A DNA stretch of 33,733 nucleotides from Candidatus Wildermuthbacteria bacterium RIFCSPHIGHO2_02_FULL_45_25 (GCA_001823215.1 MHTV01000010.1:1-33733), one strand, 5' to 3'. Shown: positions 1 to 9,136, numbered from the stretch's first letter. Notes: generated by a model from the letters alone, not told the origin. Made by a program: numbers and translations.

Positions 1-285
1 GAAAGGATTCGGGATTTTCTCAAAAAGATTGGTTCGAACTTCCGCATTGCCGACCGCACTTTGGTTTTGGATTTCAAAAATGCCTTCAAAATAGCGGAAA
101 AATATCATGCCGAGGCGCGAAGCGCCGAGGCAACCTCTTTCAATTTCGCTGAATGTAAAACTTGGCGGAGGGGGAGAGATTCGAACTCTCGATACCTTGC
201 GGTATGCCGCCTTTCCAAGGCGGTGCACTCGGCCGCTATGCGACCCCTCCCTATAATCTCCTCTACCCTACTGGAAATTCTTTAA
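1..285 (+). CDS. C-terminal end of a probable serine site-specific recombinase (partial)
   Basis: The frame is open from the first base, so the gene starts outside the window. The visible part reads ERIRDFLKKIGSNFRIADRT and continues with a short beta-like stretch (LVLDFKNAF). From memory this resembles the extreme C-terminus of the large serine recombinases common in Parcubacteria, but no catalytic domain is visible, so the call rests on resemblance alone. The last third of the frame runs antisense through the tRNA-Ser gene, and its residues there are just the tRNA read backwards. The recombinase therefore ends inside or against the tRNA, as expected for an element integrated at a tRNA gene. 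It could also be a decayed remnant whose original stop was lost. Confidence 0.4.
   Translation, partial: ERIRDFLKKIGSNFRIADRTLVLDFKNAFKIAEKYHAEARSAEATSFNFAECKTWRRGRDSNSRYLAVCRLSKAVHSAAMRPLPIISSTLLEIL
114..126 (-). terminator. Possible terminator after tRNA-Ser
   Basis: A short perfect hairpin (GGCGC-TTC-GCGCC on the minus strand) sits about 35 bases after the tRNA 3' end, within a GCCGAGGC direct repeat. About 11 bases further on comes ATATTTTT. The stem is only 5 bp and the T-run is not adjacent, so this is a weak call. Confidence 0.3.
163..250 (-). tRNA. tRNA-Ser (anticodon GGA)
   Basis: On the minus strand the 7-bp acceptor stem GGAGGGG/CCCCTCC, discriminator G and encoded CCA are all present. 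The anticodon loop reads CTTGGAAA between GCC/GGC-rich arms, giving anticodon GGA. A long variable arm (ATACCGCAAGGTAT) and a TTCGAAT T-loop complete a class II tRNA-Ser of 88 bases. It lies just downstream of the 111-residue hypothetical gene on the same strand. Confidence 0.95.
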
Positions 286-293
286 GTTTTCAA
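265..293 (-). promoter_or_regulatory. Candidate promoter of tRNA-Ser
   Basis: Minus strand: TTGAAA (288-293), 17-base spacer, TAGGGT (265-270). Transcription would start about 7 bases before the mature tRNA 5' end. The -10 box contains the stop codon of the upstream hypothetical gene. The match is moderate. Confidence 0.4.
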
Positions 294-603
294 GAAGCTC
301 AAAAGAGAGAAAACGAGTTACTGCGGGATTCTGATCCCCCATATATTCGGAAGCCATAACATCGCGCAAACGATAGAGATAAGATGCTTTCCCCTTCCAT
401 TGCGTATCATTTAAGCAAGCATCAATCAAAATCAATGCGCGATCATACGCCTCTTTTGCCCATTGTTTTTCTTCTTGGCCATTTTGCAATGCGGCATTTG
501 TAGCGCGTGCCAATTCAGCCGCGATATGTCCAAGTTGTTGGGATCGAGAAAAGTTTTTCCACTTTTTTTCGTCTGGTTTATACATCGAGAGTTTCGTTAT
601 CAT
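268..603 (-). CDS. Helical hypothetical protein, 111 aa
   Basis: A small soluble protein with no signal peptide or membrane segment, predicted to be almost all helix (for example AAELARATNAALQNGQEEKQ, then an AYDRALILIDACL segment). I do not recognise a named family. The layout of an ELARA helix followed by a charged repeat-like helix pair recalls small conserved hypotheticals in Parcubacteria, but this is only an impression. The frame overlaps the end of the DUF5674-like gene by 26 bases from the first ATG. An internal ATG at 585 (residue 7) would cut the overlap to 8 bases and is equally plausible, and neither has a Shine-Dalgarno sequence. It is the last gene of the lemA-htpX operon. Confidence 0.7.
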   Translation of the reverse strand: MITKLSMYKPDEKKWKNFSRSQQLGHIAAELARATNAALQNGQEEKQWAKEAYDRALILIDACLNDTQWKGKASYLYRLRDVMASEYMGDQNPAVTRFLSFELLENLKNFQ

Positions 604-949
604 CTAATAACAAACTACGAATAATGCCTTTCATTCGCTCTTTGATCTGATCATCCTGAACCTCCATATTTCGATGTCCAATGGAAGGTTTCAGGTTTAT
701 GAGCGAAGTAAATACGATCCTTTTTTCGGGCGGATTCCATGGATAAAAATTACATCCCCATACATTTGTGCTTTTATATCCATCTTCCTCGCTTAAAAGT
801 TCGTCCCCTTCCGAATGCCATTCTCCCCCAATTGTGAGAATTTCACGCTCAATATCCACATCAATTTTTACCATATTGCCATAGTTTTCTTTTGTAATCC
901 GAGCAAGATCGGCTGGGGAGATTTTCTCGCGAATAATAGCGGGTTTCAT
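578..949 (-). CDS. DUF5674-like protein, 123 aa
   Basis: A small cytoplasmic protein resembling the DUF5674 family. The family-like features are a helix with KENYGNMVKIDVDIEREILT, a central EWHSEGDELL stretch, a NVWGCNFYPW segment and a SLINLKPSIGHRNMEVQD motif before the C-terminal helix. Its function is unknown. Its ATG overlaps the TGA of the zinc-ribbon gene upstream in the compact ATGA arrangement, which suggests translational coupling. The N-terminus (MKPAIIREKISPADLARI) matches the expected start of the family. The family name is from memory and unsearched. Confidence 0.7.
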   Translation of the reverse strand: MKPAIIREKISPADLARITKENYGNMVKIDVDIEREILTIGGEWHSEGDELLSEEDGYKSTNVWGCNFYPWNPPEKRIVFTSLINLKPSIGHRNMEVQDDQIKERMKGIIRSLLLDDNETLDV

Positions 950-1479
950 AATTTCGGCAAAGACAGGATTGCTTTGGCGATGACCGGATGTTGCGTGGCA
1001 AACTTGTATTTGAGCAGTTTGAGAATCGTGAAAAAATCCAGCAATTCTTCTTTAAGCATTTCGGGCCCCGAAAACACTTCCCATATTTCGGCTAACGCGT
1101 TCTTCGCGTAGTGATGCAAGATTTCATGCTGCTCTTTCTGTTTGAGATATTCGATGATTTCTTTGAACTCTCCCCGGTCTAACCATATCCCCTTGCAGAT
1201 ATTGCACACATCCACTTTCACAACCGAATCTCCATAGCATACTTCATACAAAGGCAAACGGTCTTTGGGACACATTTTTGTGTCGTAATCTACCCGAAAT
1301 TGTTCCGGATGCTTCCATAAATCAATATCCAACCAGCGCAAATCGCGATCTTCAGAATCCTTGGCCCACTGCAATTCGTTTTCTTCAAACCAAAGCCCGT
1401 AGCATCGCGCACAGTAATCAACCTCGACGTTCGCCAATAAAGCTTTTTCAAGCGTTGTATCGCAGGAAGGACAGTTCAT
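946..1479 (-). CDS. Tandem zinc-ribbon (zf-TFIIB type) protein, 177 aa
   Basis: Two zinc-ribbon modules of the zf-TFIIB type are visible. The first starts at the N-terminus (MNCPSCDTTLEKA, then YCARCYGLWFEENEL) and the second lies around residues 70-105 (CPKDRLPLYEV, then VCNICKGIWLDRGEF). Each carries a CxxC pair on both sides plus the conserved G-x-W-x-x-x-x-E/G-E-hinge. The C-terminal third is hydrophobic-helical. The start at 1479 is preferred: it gives the usual family N-terminus and lies 10 bases after the htpX stop. A TTG start at 1530 would overlap htpX by 41 bases. These proteins have no settled function. Position between htpX and DUF5674 suggests a role with membrane proteostasis or nucleic-acid or metal binding. 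Confidence 0.8.
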   Translation of the reverse strand: MNCPSCDTTLEKALLANVEVDYCARCYGLWFEENELQWAKDSEDRDLRWLDIDLWKHPEQFRVDYDTKMCPKDRLPLYEVCYGDSVVKVDVCNICKGIWLDRGEFKEIIEYLKQKEQHEILHHYAKNALAEIWEVFSGPEMLKEELLDFFTILKLLKYKFATQHPVIAKAILSLPKL

Positions 1480-1489
1480 AAAATGAGTA

Positions 1490-2404
1490 TCACATTTGCA
1501 GACCGCGCAATGCTTTAATTCTTTCTTCAACCGGAGGATGCGTCATAAATAATTTATGCAACCAGCTCACGCGTTCTTTTCCCCGAAATGGATTTACGAG
1601 ATACAAATGCGCGGTAGCATCGTTTGCCGAACGCAATTGATGGGGATCTGCCGAAATCTTCTCTAACGCGCGCGCCAATCCTTCAGGATAGCGGGTTAAT
1701 AACGCGCCGGACGCGTCAGCCAACAATTCCCGCTTTCTCGAAATCGCAAGCTTCATAAGGTTTGCGGCAATTGGGGCCAAAATGGCAAACACGATTGCCA
1801 CCGCAAACAGAATCAGTTTCAACCGCGCGTCTCCCCTATCGTTATCCCGATCGTTTCCAAACCCTCCCCAGAAAACCGCACGAAAAAAGAAATTCGCGAG
1901 TAATGCCACCACGCCCACCAACACAACCGCAATCGTAGAAATCAGCATATCTCTGTTTCCAATATGAGAAAGTTCATGAGCAAGCACTCCTTCCAGCTCC
2001 GATCGATCTAAACGCTCGAGAATCCCGGTTGTTACCGCGACTACCGCGTGTTTGGGATCTCGTCCCGTGGCAAAAGCATTCGGTTGCGGGTCATGAATAA
2101 TATACATCTTGGGCAAAGGCAGGCCGGCTGTGATGCAAAGATTTTCCACCAAACGATAGAGTTCGGGATGATCTTCTTTCCGTATATGTTTCGCGCCGGC
2201 TATGGCAACAACAACCTTATCTGAAAACCAATACGATCCCACGCTCATGGCAATTGCAAGAATCACCGCGAATATCAACATCGCGTAGCTTTCCAGCACA
2301 TAACTGAATACCCAACCAGCTGCAACCACAAACAGGAAAAACCCGGTCAGATAGAACCAGGTTTTCCGCACATTCGATTCAGCGTGAGCATACAGATTTG
2401 CCAT
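1490..2404 (-). CDS. htpX: HtpX-like M48 membrane zinc metalloprotease
   Basis: Integral-membrane protease that cleaves misfolded membrane proteins, with its active site facing the cytoplasm. The 304-residue length is typical. Membrane segments lie at about 15-35, 41-60, 156-176 and 196-216. The zinc motif HELSH is at 143-147 and the third ligand is in RKRELLADASGA (Glu226). The QPNAFATGRDP segment at 107-116 is the usual substrate-strand motif of M48B enzymes. It starts 5 bases after the lemA stop, the lemA-htpX pair being common in bacteria. No Shine-Dalgarno sequence is visible. All catalytic residues are present, so it should be active. Confidence 0.95.
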   Translation of the reverse strand: MANLYAHAESNVRKTWFYLTGFFLFVVAAGWVFSYVLESYAMLIFAVILAIAMSVGSYWFSDKVVVAIAGAKHIRKEDHPELYRLVENLCITAGLPLPKMYIIHDPQPNAFATGRDPKHAVVAVTTGILERLDRSELEGVLAHELSHIGNRDMLISTIAVVLVGVVALLANFFFRAVFWGGFGNDRDNDRGDARLKLILFAVAIVFAILAPIAANLMKLAISRKRELLADASGALLTRYPEGLARALEKISADPHQLRSANDATAHLYLVNPFRGKERVSWLHKLFMTHPPVEERIKALRGLQM

Positions 2405-2409
2405 AGCAG

Positions 2410-2976
2410 TTAGAATGCCACCTTGGGGGTTTCGCGTTGCGCTGACTCATCGAGTTCAAAGAATTCCTCTTTCTTGAAGCCAAACATACCTGCGATTATA
2501 TTGGAAGGAAATGACTCAATCTTCGTGTTGAACCCCATGACATTCGTATTATGGAAACGGCGGGCCGCCTGGATTTTATCTTCCGTGTCGCGCAACTCTC
2601 GCTGAAGTTCCAGAAAATTCGCGGACGCTTTCAAATCGGGATAATTTTCTGATACCGCAAATAATGTTTTCAAAGCTCCTGTAAGCATGTTCTCTGCTTG
2701 CGCGCGGTCGGCGTTTCCTTGCGCCCCCATAGCTTTTGTGCGGGCTTCCGTTACTTTTTCAAAAACTCCTTTTTCGTGAGCCGCATATCCTTTTACTGTT
2801 TCAATAAGGTTAGGGATTAAGTCGTAGCGACGCTTTAATTGCACGTCAATATCAGAGAACGCTTCTTTCACGCGATTGCGCAAGATGATGAGACGGTTAT
2901 ACGTCGCGATAACCCATAAGACGGCCAACACGATAAAACCAACGATAATCCAAACCGGTTGAAGAAATTTTTCCAT
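2410..2976 (-). CDS. lemA: LemA family protein
   Basis: A 188-residue LemA protein. It has one N-terminal membrane segment (about 8-25) and then a long helical domain with the family's signature NRLIILRNRVKEAFSDIDVQ, RRYDLIPNLIETVKGYA and ELQRELRDTEDKIQAARRFH. It ends with the expected SFPSNIIAGMFGFKKEEFF segment. Topology should be membrane-anchored with the helical body on one face of the membrane. The role of LemA is not established; it often travels with htpX, as here. It is the first gene of the five-gene minus-strand operon, after a gap of about 120 bases that also holds the groEL terminator. Confidence 0.95.
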   Translation of the reverse strand: MEKFLQPVWIIVGFIVLAVLWVIATYNRLIILRNRVKEAFSDIDVQLKRRYDLIPNLIETVKGYAAHEKGVFEKVTEARTKAMGAQGNADRAQAENMLTGALKTLFAVSENYPDLKASANFLELQRELRDTEDKIQAARRFHNTNVMGFNTKIESFPSNIIAGMFGFKKEEFFELDESAQRETPKVAF

Positions 2977-3049
2977 ACGCTTTCATTAAAAATTTAGTTC
3001 CTTATAAGATTTATACTACCCTATTTGCCTGTCTACCGCAATCATGCAT

Positions 3050-3083
3050 AAGAGAGCCATGGCATGAATGCCGCGGCTCTCTT
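3050..3083 (-). terminator. Long hairpin after groEL
   Basis: A 9-bp perfect outer stem AAGAGAGCC/GGCTCTCTT (3050-3058 with 3075-3083) with an inner GGCA-TGAA-TGCC hairpin. It lies 12 bases after the groEL stop. There is no good T-run on the minus strand (TTATGCATG), so it may act as a weak terminator or mRNA 3'-end stabiliser. Confidence 0.6.
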
Positions 3084-3095
3084 ATTTTAACTCTT

Positions 3096-4754
<1,659 letters not shown>

Positions 4755-5048
4755 TTAGTTTTCCAACACTCCAAGGATATCGTCTTCTTTCGCAATGAGA
4801 TACTCTTTATCTTCCACCTTTACTTCATTGGGTCCGTATTTCGTGAACAACACGATATCCCCTACTTTAACATCCATAGGAACGACCTTTCCATCCTCGG
4901 TTCTTCTGCCAGGCCCCACCGCGACAACCTTGCCTTGCTCCGGGCGTTCTTTCTCCACGGTATCTGGCAAAAGAATACCGGAAGCTGTTTTTTCCTCTTT
5001 CTTGAGAGGTTCGATCACAACGTGATCAGAAAGTGGTTTAATCTTCAT
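4755..5048 (-). CDS. groS: Co-chaperonin GroES
   Basis: The 10-kDa lid of the GroEL chamber, 97 residues. The mobile loop that contacts GroEL is visible as EEKTASGILLPDT (about 18-30), followed by GKVVAVGPGRRTEDG and the C-terminal KYGPNEVKVEDKEYLI strand pair. It is the first gene of the groES-groEL operon, with a leader of about 50 bases carrying the CIRCE operator. No Shine-Dalgarno sequence is seen before the ATG (AATTAACAAAATGAGTT). Confidence 0.98.
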   Translation of the reverse strand: MKIKPLSDHVVIEPLKKEEKTASGILLPDTVEKERPEQGKVVAVGPGRRTEDGKVVPMDVKVGDIVLFTKYGPNEVKVEDKEYLIAKEDDILGVLEN

Positions 5049-5064
5049 AACTCATTTTGTTAAT

Positions 5065-5091
5065 TTAGCAATCGAGACCTTTGAGTGCTAA
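5065..5091 (-). promoter_or_regulatory. CIRCE operator (HrcA-binding site)
   Basis: The inverted repeat TTAGCAATC-N9-GAGTGCTAA differs from the CIRCE consensus (TTAGCACTC-N9-GAGTGCTAA) by one base in one arm. It lies just after the predicted transcription start and 17 bases before the groES start codon. HrcA is the heat-shock repressor that binds CIRCE; no hrcA gene is in this window. Confidence 0.93.
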
Positions 5092-5104
5092 TTTCTTATA
5101 CTCA

Positions 5105-5133
5105 ATTTTATCGAAGTGCCGAAAAAAAGTCAA
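5105..5133 (-). promoter_or_regulatory. groES-groEL promoter
   Basis: Minus strand: TTGACT (5128-5133), 17-base spacer, TAAAAT (5105-5110). The start site would be near 5098, just before CIRCE, so bound HrcA would block the polymerase. Confidence 0.85.
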
Positions 5134-5182
5134 TACTCATCATTCCATGATTCAAAGTAGCAATCTTTTTCCGTAGAACCCA

Positions 5183-5211
5183 TTGACACCAAAGAGCTCT
5201 TCGACTATACT
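5183..5211 (+). promoter_or_regulatory. Promoter of the 116-residue orphan gene
   Basis: TTGACA (5183-5188), 17-base spacer, TATACT (5206-5211). This is a near-consensus housekeeping promoter, divergent from the groES promoter with the two -35 boxes 49 bases apart. Confidence 0.85.
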
Positions 5212-5230
5212 GATGTGCAAATTCAGCCAA

Positions 5231-5262
5231 CAGACGGGCTGTACAACATACGTCTGCTGTAC
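5231..5262 (+). promoter_or_regulatory. Structured leader with two crossing stems
   Basis: CAGACG (5231-5236) can pair with CGTCTG (5251-5256), and GTACA (5241-5245) can pair with TGTAC (5258-5262). The stems cross, so they form either a pseudoknot or two exclusive hairpins. Only one base separates the two right arms, which makes both folding together sterically doubtful. The structure ends 4 bases before the Shine-Dalgarno sequence. Confidence 0.4.
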
Positions 5263-5279
5263 CTTGAGGAGATAACAGT

Positions 5280-5630
5280 ATGAGACCTGCGACGATTCAA
5301 AACTCTACGGGGCAAGAGATCGGTATGTTATACTATATAAATGCCGGGAAGCCTCATAGGCACGCAGGGAATCGCGGGGGGGTTCAGGTCACGGCTCGAT
5401 TGATCTTACATCGTAATAATACGAGGGACTATCGAGAAGTCATCGCGTCGCTCCTTCAAGATCAAGGATGCGAGATCAGCGGAAACGAGGTAGGCATCAC
5501 TATAACAATCTGCGAAGAAACTTGCAGAACCCGTCAAGCAATGTTTTTGTGGATCCAGCGCACAATCCACGCACACATTTCTTTTTACATGGATGCCAAA
5601 ACAAGAGCTTTTGCTCCTTTCGCATCCTAA
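5280..5630 (+). CDS. Orphan protein of unknown function, 116 aa
   Basis: I do not recognise the family. The protein is soluble, with no signal peptide or membrane segment. It is Arg- and His-rich at the N-terminus (GKPHRHAGNRGGVQVTARL), has a central segment RDYREVIASLLQDQGCEI followed by a strand-like VGITITICEETC, and three Cys residues (CEI, CEETC). Evidence that it is real is unusually complete: a near-consensus promoter 70 bases upstream, AGGAG at 5267-5271 spaced 8 bases from the ATG, and a strong hairpin terminator just after the stop. It is one of only two genes here with a convincing Shine-Dalgarno sequence. It sits alone between divergent groES and convergent uvrA, which suggests a later insertion. 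Confidence 0.75.
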   Translation: MRPATIQNSTGQEIGMLYYINAGKPHRHAGNRGGVQVTARLILHRNNTRDYREVIASLLQDQGCEISGNEVGITITICEETCRTRQAMFLWIQRTIHAHISFYMDAKTRAFAPFAS

Positions 5631-5641
5631 ACAATCACATC

Positions 5642-5670
5642 CCCCCGGATTCACATCCGGGGGTTTATGT
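5642..5670 (+). terminator. Terminator after the 116-residue orphan gene
   Basis: A 9-bp perfect stem CCCCCGGAT-TCAC-ATCCGGGGG (5642-5663) is followed by TTTATGTTTT. It begins 12 bases after the orphan stop and lies between two convergent genes. On the uvrA strand there is no T-run, so it mainly serves the plus strand. Confidence 0.85.
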
Positions 5671-5676
5671 TTTACT

Positions 5677-8520
5677 CTATTTCTTCTTGCTATTCCCCAG
5701 CGCCTCCGCCAAAAATTTTCCGGTGTAACTTCTTTTTACCCTTGAGACATCTTTTGGCGTTCCTTCGGCCACAATTTCTCCTCCTTTCTCCCCCCCCTCC
5801 GGGCCCAAGTCAATAATCCAGTCGGCATTGCAAATAAAATCAGTGTTATGCTCGATCGTTACCACCGTATTTCCCTTTGCCACCAATTCTGAAAGCACAT
5901 GCAGAAGTTTGCGCACATCGTCAAAATGCAATCCGGTTGTCGGCTCGTCTAACATATACAACGTTTTGCCGGTCGCCCGTTTGGACAATTCGGTCGCCAG
6001 TTTAATGCGCTGGGCTTCGCCTCCCGACAACGAGGGAGCTGGTTGCCCCAACTCCACATAACTCAAACCGACCTCGTTGAGCGTGCGCAATTTAGATGCA
6101 ATAGCAGGAATCGAAGAAAAAAATTCCAATGACTCTTCAACGGTCATGCCAAGGATGTCCGCGATATTCTTTCCCTTGTATTCAATTTCCAAAACCTCTT
6201 TGTTGTATCTTTTCCCGCCGCATTCTTCGCATTCCACATATACATCAGGCAAGAAGTACATCTCAATTTTTTTCAAACCCTGCCCTTCGCATGATTCGCA
6301 TCGCCCGCCTTTCACGTTAAACGAAAATCTGCCGGGGCCGTATCCTCTTACTCTTGCCTCCTTTGTTTTTACGAATAAATCTCGGATATAAGAGAACGCG
6401 CCTGTGTATGTCGCGGGATTGGATCGTGGTGTACGCCCGATGGGCGACTGATCCACCAATACTACTTTGTCTAAATGCTGAATCCCAGTGATTTCTTTAT
6501 GCTCTCCCGGTTCGTCTTTCGCGCGATAAAATTTCTTGAGCAATGCTTTTGCGAGAATATCGTTCACCAAGGAACTCTTGCCCGAACCCGACACTCCTGT
6601 TACACACACAAACTTTCCCAAAGGAATTTTCACGTCAATATTTTTGAGATTGTGCTCTTTGGCTCCTTTAATCACAAGATTTTTACTGATCTCTTTGTCA
6701 GATGGTTTTTTGGGAGCTTGCACTTTTTTGCGGCCGGAAAGATATTCTCCTGTGAGCGTATTGCTTTTTAAGATTTGCTTTGGCGTGCCGGCAAACATCA
6801 CTTCTCCTCCGTGCTTTCCTGCTCCCGGGCCAATATCAATAATCCAGTCTGCCGCTCGAATGGTTTCAGGGTCATGCTCCACCACAATCACGCTATTCCC
6901 CACGTCGCGCAATTGTTTTAAGGTTTCAATCAGCCGGTGCTGGTCTCGGGCATGCAACCCAATCGAAGGCTCGTCTAAAATATACATCACTCCGGTCAGC
7001 TTTGATCCGATTTGCGTGGCCAGACGAATACGCTGTTCTTCTCCGCCAGAAAGCGTGCCTGCCTTGCGGGCAAGCGTGAGATACTCCAATCCCACATCAA
7101 CCAAAAATTGCATACGGTTTAAGATTTCTTTGGCAATGGGCAATACGATTTTCTTTTGATGATCAGGCAGTTTTTTTTGCAAGTCAACGAAAAACGCAAT
7201 CCCGTTTTCGATGCTCATCCGCACCACATCATCAATGGATTTTCCGTCAATCGTAATCGCAAGCACTTCCGGCCGCAACCGCTTGCCTTTGCACACTTCG
7301 CACTCATGTTCAATCATGTATTGCTCGATTTCTTCTCTAGCGCCTTCGGAGTCTGTTTCCCGGTATCTTCGTTCCAGCCACGGGATTACCCCTTCAAATC
7401 CTTCGCCGCCGCGCAATACCAAATCCAAATCTTCTTGCTTGAGCATCTTTGCCGGCGCGGTGAGAGAAAACTTATGTTTCTTGGCCAGTTCTTCCAATTT
7501 CCACCAGAAAAATCCTTGCCTGCCAATCTTGTGGGAAGCTCTCGCCCACGGGAAAATCGCTCCCTCCGCAATCGAAAGATTGGGATTGGGAATCACCAGA
7601 GCTGGATCCACCTCCAGCTTTTCTCCCAAACCCTGACACGATGCGCACGCGCCAAACGGCGAGTTGAACGAAAAAATCCGCGGCTCCACTTCAGGCAAGT
7701 TAATGCCACATTCCTCGCACGCGAAATGTTCTGAAAACAAAAGTTCTTCTCTCTTTGCCGCTTTGCCCGATGGCAGTTTTCCTTTTGTTGGCTTTGCCAC
7801 TGATACCGCCACCAATCCTTTTCCCAGCTTGGAAGCTGTTTCCAAAGAATCCACCAGACGCGTGCGGTCTATCTCGTCTTCAATCACAAGACGATCCACC
7901 ACCACTTCAATGGTATGTTTCTTTTGGCGATCCAATTGTTGATCCGCAAGTTCTTCAATGCGATGCGCAATGCCGTCAATGCGCACGCGCACAAATCCCC
8001 CTCGCTGAACTTCTTCCAAAATCCCCTGATGCTCGCCTTTCCTGCCCCGAATCACGGGGCCTAAAATCATCAATTCGCTTTCTTTTGGAAGTTTGAGAAT
8101 TTGCTCTGCGATTTGACTGACACTTTGGCGTTTTACTTCTTTGCCGCAATTGGGACAATGAGGCACGCCGATCCGCGCAAACAAAAGACGGAGATAATCA
8201 TAAACCTCCGTAATCGTGCCTACGGTGGAACGCGGGTTATGGGATCCTTTCCTCTGATCAATCGCAATCGCGGGGCTGATGCCTTCAATGCTCTCCACAT
8301 CCGGTTTGTCCATCACGCCCAAAAATTGTCTCGCGTACGCAGATAGACTTTCCACATATCTCCGTTGGCCTTCCGCATACAACGTGTCAAACGCGAGAGA
8401 ACTTTTGCCAGAACCAGAAAGCCCGGTAATCACCACCAGCTTATTCTTGGGAATATCCACATCAACATTTTTTAAATTGTGGACTTTAGCCCCCCGAATT
8501 TTAATAAGATGCTCCGTCAT
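5677..8520 (-). CDS. uvrA: Excinuclease ABC subunit A
   Basis: Damage-recognition ATPase of nucleotide excision repair. It forms the UvrA2-UvrB complex that hands damaged DNA to UvrC. The 947 residues carry two ABC ATPase halves: Walker [10 protein letters not shown] at 33-41 and GVSGSGKSS near 640, signature LSGGEEQR near 490 and LSGGEAQR near 830. Zinc modules are visible as CPNCG, CEECG...CASCQG and CESCEGQG...CEECGGKRY. The first signature has Glu where Ala is usual (GGEAQ). The start is fixed by a promoter whose -10 box ends 8 bases before the ATG. No uvrB is in the window; uvrC is the next repair gene, on the opposite strand. Confidence 0.98.
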   Translation of the reverse strand: MTEHLIKIRGAKVHNLKNVDVDIPKNKLVVITGLSGSGKSSLAFDTLYAEGQRRYVESLSAYARQFLGVMDKPDVESIEGISPAIAIDQRKGSHNPRSTVGTITEVYDYLRLLFARIGVPHCPNCGKEVKRQSVSQIAEQILKLPKESELMILGPVIRGRKGEHQGILEEVQRGGFVRVRIDGIAHRIEELADQQLDRQKKHTIEVVVDRLVIEDEIDRTRLVDSLETASKLGKGLVAVSVAKPTKGKLPSGKAAKREELLFSEHFACEECGINLPEVEPRIFSFNSPFGACASCQGLGEKLEVDPALVIPNPNLSIAEGAIFPWARASHKIGRQGFFWWKLEELAKKHKFSLTAPAKMLKQEDLDLVLRGGEGFEGVIPWLERRYRETDSEGAREEIEQYMIEHECEVCKGKRLRPEVLAITIDGKSIDDVVRMSIENGIAFFVDLQKKLPDHQKKIVLPIAKEILNRMQFLVDVGLEYLTLARKAGTLSGGEEQRIRLATQIGSKLTGVMYILDEPSIGLHARDQHRLIETLKQLRDVGNSVIVVEHDPETIRAADWIIDIGPGAGKHGGEVMFAGTPKQILKSNTLTGEYLSGRKKVQAPKKPSDKEISKNLVIKGAKEHNLKNIDVKIPLGKFVCVTGVSGSGKSSLVNDILAKALLKKFYRAKDEPGEHKEITGIQHLDKVVLVDQSPIGRTPRSNPATYTGAFSYIRDLFVKTKEARVRGYGPGRFSFNVKGGRCESCEGQGLKKIEMYFLPDVYVECEECGGKRYNKEVLEIEYKGKNIADILGMTVEESLEFFSSIPAIASKLRTLNEVGLSYVELGQPAPSLSGGEAQRIKLATELSKRATGKTLYMLDEPTTGLHFDDVRKLLHVLSELVAKGNTVVTIEHNTDFICNADWIIDLGPEGGEKGGEIVAEGTPKDVSRVKRSYTGKFLAEALGNSKKK

Positions 8521-8528
8521 ACGTCCAT

Positions 8529-8557
8529 AGTGTATCTTGAAATGAAGCTTTTATCAA
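8529..8557 (-). promoter_or_regulatory. uvrA promoter (near-leaderless)
   Basis: Minus strand: TTGATA (8552-8557), 17-base spacer, TACACT (8529-8534). Only 8 bases separate the -10 box from the uvrA ATG at 8520, so the mRNA should begin at or within a base or two of the start codon. Confidence 0.75.
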
Positions 8558-8633
8558 GTACGCTCCTCTTGCAAAATATCTCGTCATGGAGCATGATATA
8601 TGCGTTCACATCTATCTTTGGGAGGAATCCGCA

Positions 8634-8897
8634 ATGGAAATCCATCCGTCCTGCAAAAAATATCTCTGCATTGTGGGAGCCATTATCCTCCTTGCTCTCT
8701 TCGCCGGGCAATTCATACGCAGAATCCTATGGACTCTCTTGCCCACATGGCAAAGTCAAGTTATCGCAGGAGCGCTTGGATTTTTCGCCATCGTAGTTTT
8801 TCTCGTAGTAGTCATCGCACACAATGCCTCCGAACTTTCGCGGGATATTCCTGCTATCCATGACTACCCTCCCCCAGACATCCCGCCGTTCATTTAG
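8634..8897 (+). CDS. Small two-helix membrane protein of unknown function, 87 aa
   Basis: I do not recognise the family. Two hydrophobic segments are clear (CIVGAIILLALFAGQFI at about 12-28 and GALGFFAIVVFLVVVIAH at about 46-63), joined by a short loop with RR and W residues. The tail is Pro-rich (YPPPDIPPFI). The start at 8634 is chosen because GGAGG (8621-8625) lies 8 bases upstream; an in-frame ATG at 8586 would add 16 unlikely residues and lacks such a site. A hairpin terminator about 115 bases after the stop would end the transcript. I find no convincing promoter. It is the second gene in the window with a true Shine-Dalgarno sequence. Confidence 0.65.
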   Translation: MEIHPSCKKYLCIVGAIILLALFAGQFIRRILWTLLPTWQSQVIAGALGFFAIVVFLVVVIAHNASELSRDIPAIHDYPPPDIPPFI

Positions 8898-9012
8898 CAT
8901 GGTCAAAACAATCCTATCGCCATCATTTGCCAGACCAAACGCAAATTTCTTCGGACAGGAAGACTACCTCATCGTCTCTATTGAACCCTGATGTCCCAGC
9001 CCTCTCGTCCAA

Positions 9013-9046
9013 AACCCGACCCACACAAGGTGTCGGGTTTTTTTCT
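9013..9046 (+). terminator. Intrinsic terminator between the small membrane protein and uvrC
   Basis: A 9-bp stem AAACCCGAC/GTCGGGTTT (9013-9021 with 9033-9041) followed directly by a T-run. A terminator here rules out an upstream start for uvrC, even though the uvrC frame stays open back to 8927. The stretch 8898-9012 before it holds no convincing gene. Confidence 0.88.
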
Positions 9047-9136
9047 GCTCCCAAATGCGTTATATTGAGTTTGAGATTAAAGCAGTTTGGGAATATGCGT
9101 ATCCCGCAGATGCGTATATCCCCAAAGTTCAATGCA

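Noticed and set aside
5406-5654. Cys-rich 82-codon minus-strand frame opposite the 116-residue orphan
   Set aside because: The plus strand has promoter, ribosome site and terminator; the minus frame has none and overlaps the terminator hairpin.
8899-8991. 30-codon frame after the small membrane protein
   Set aside because: No ribosome site, no recognisable product, and the length is compatible with chance.
9056-9120. Three ATGCGT(T)AT repeats before uvrC as an operator
   Set aside because: They are short and imperfect, and no promoter with which they could act was found.
8927-9136. N-terminal extension of the uvrC reading frame
   Set aside because: It crosses a strong intrinsic terminator, has no similarity to UvrC N-termini and is low in typical coding character.
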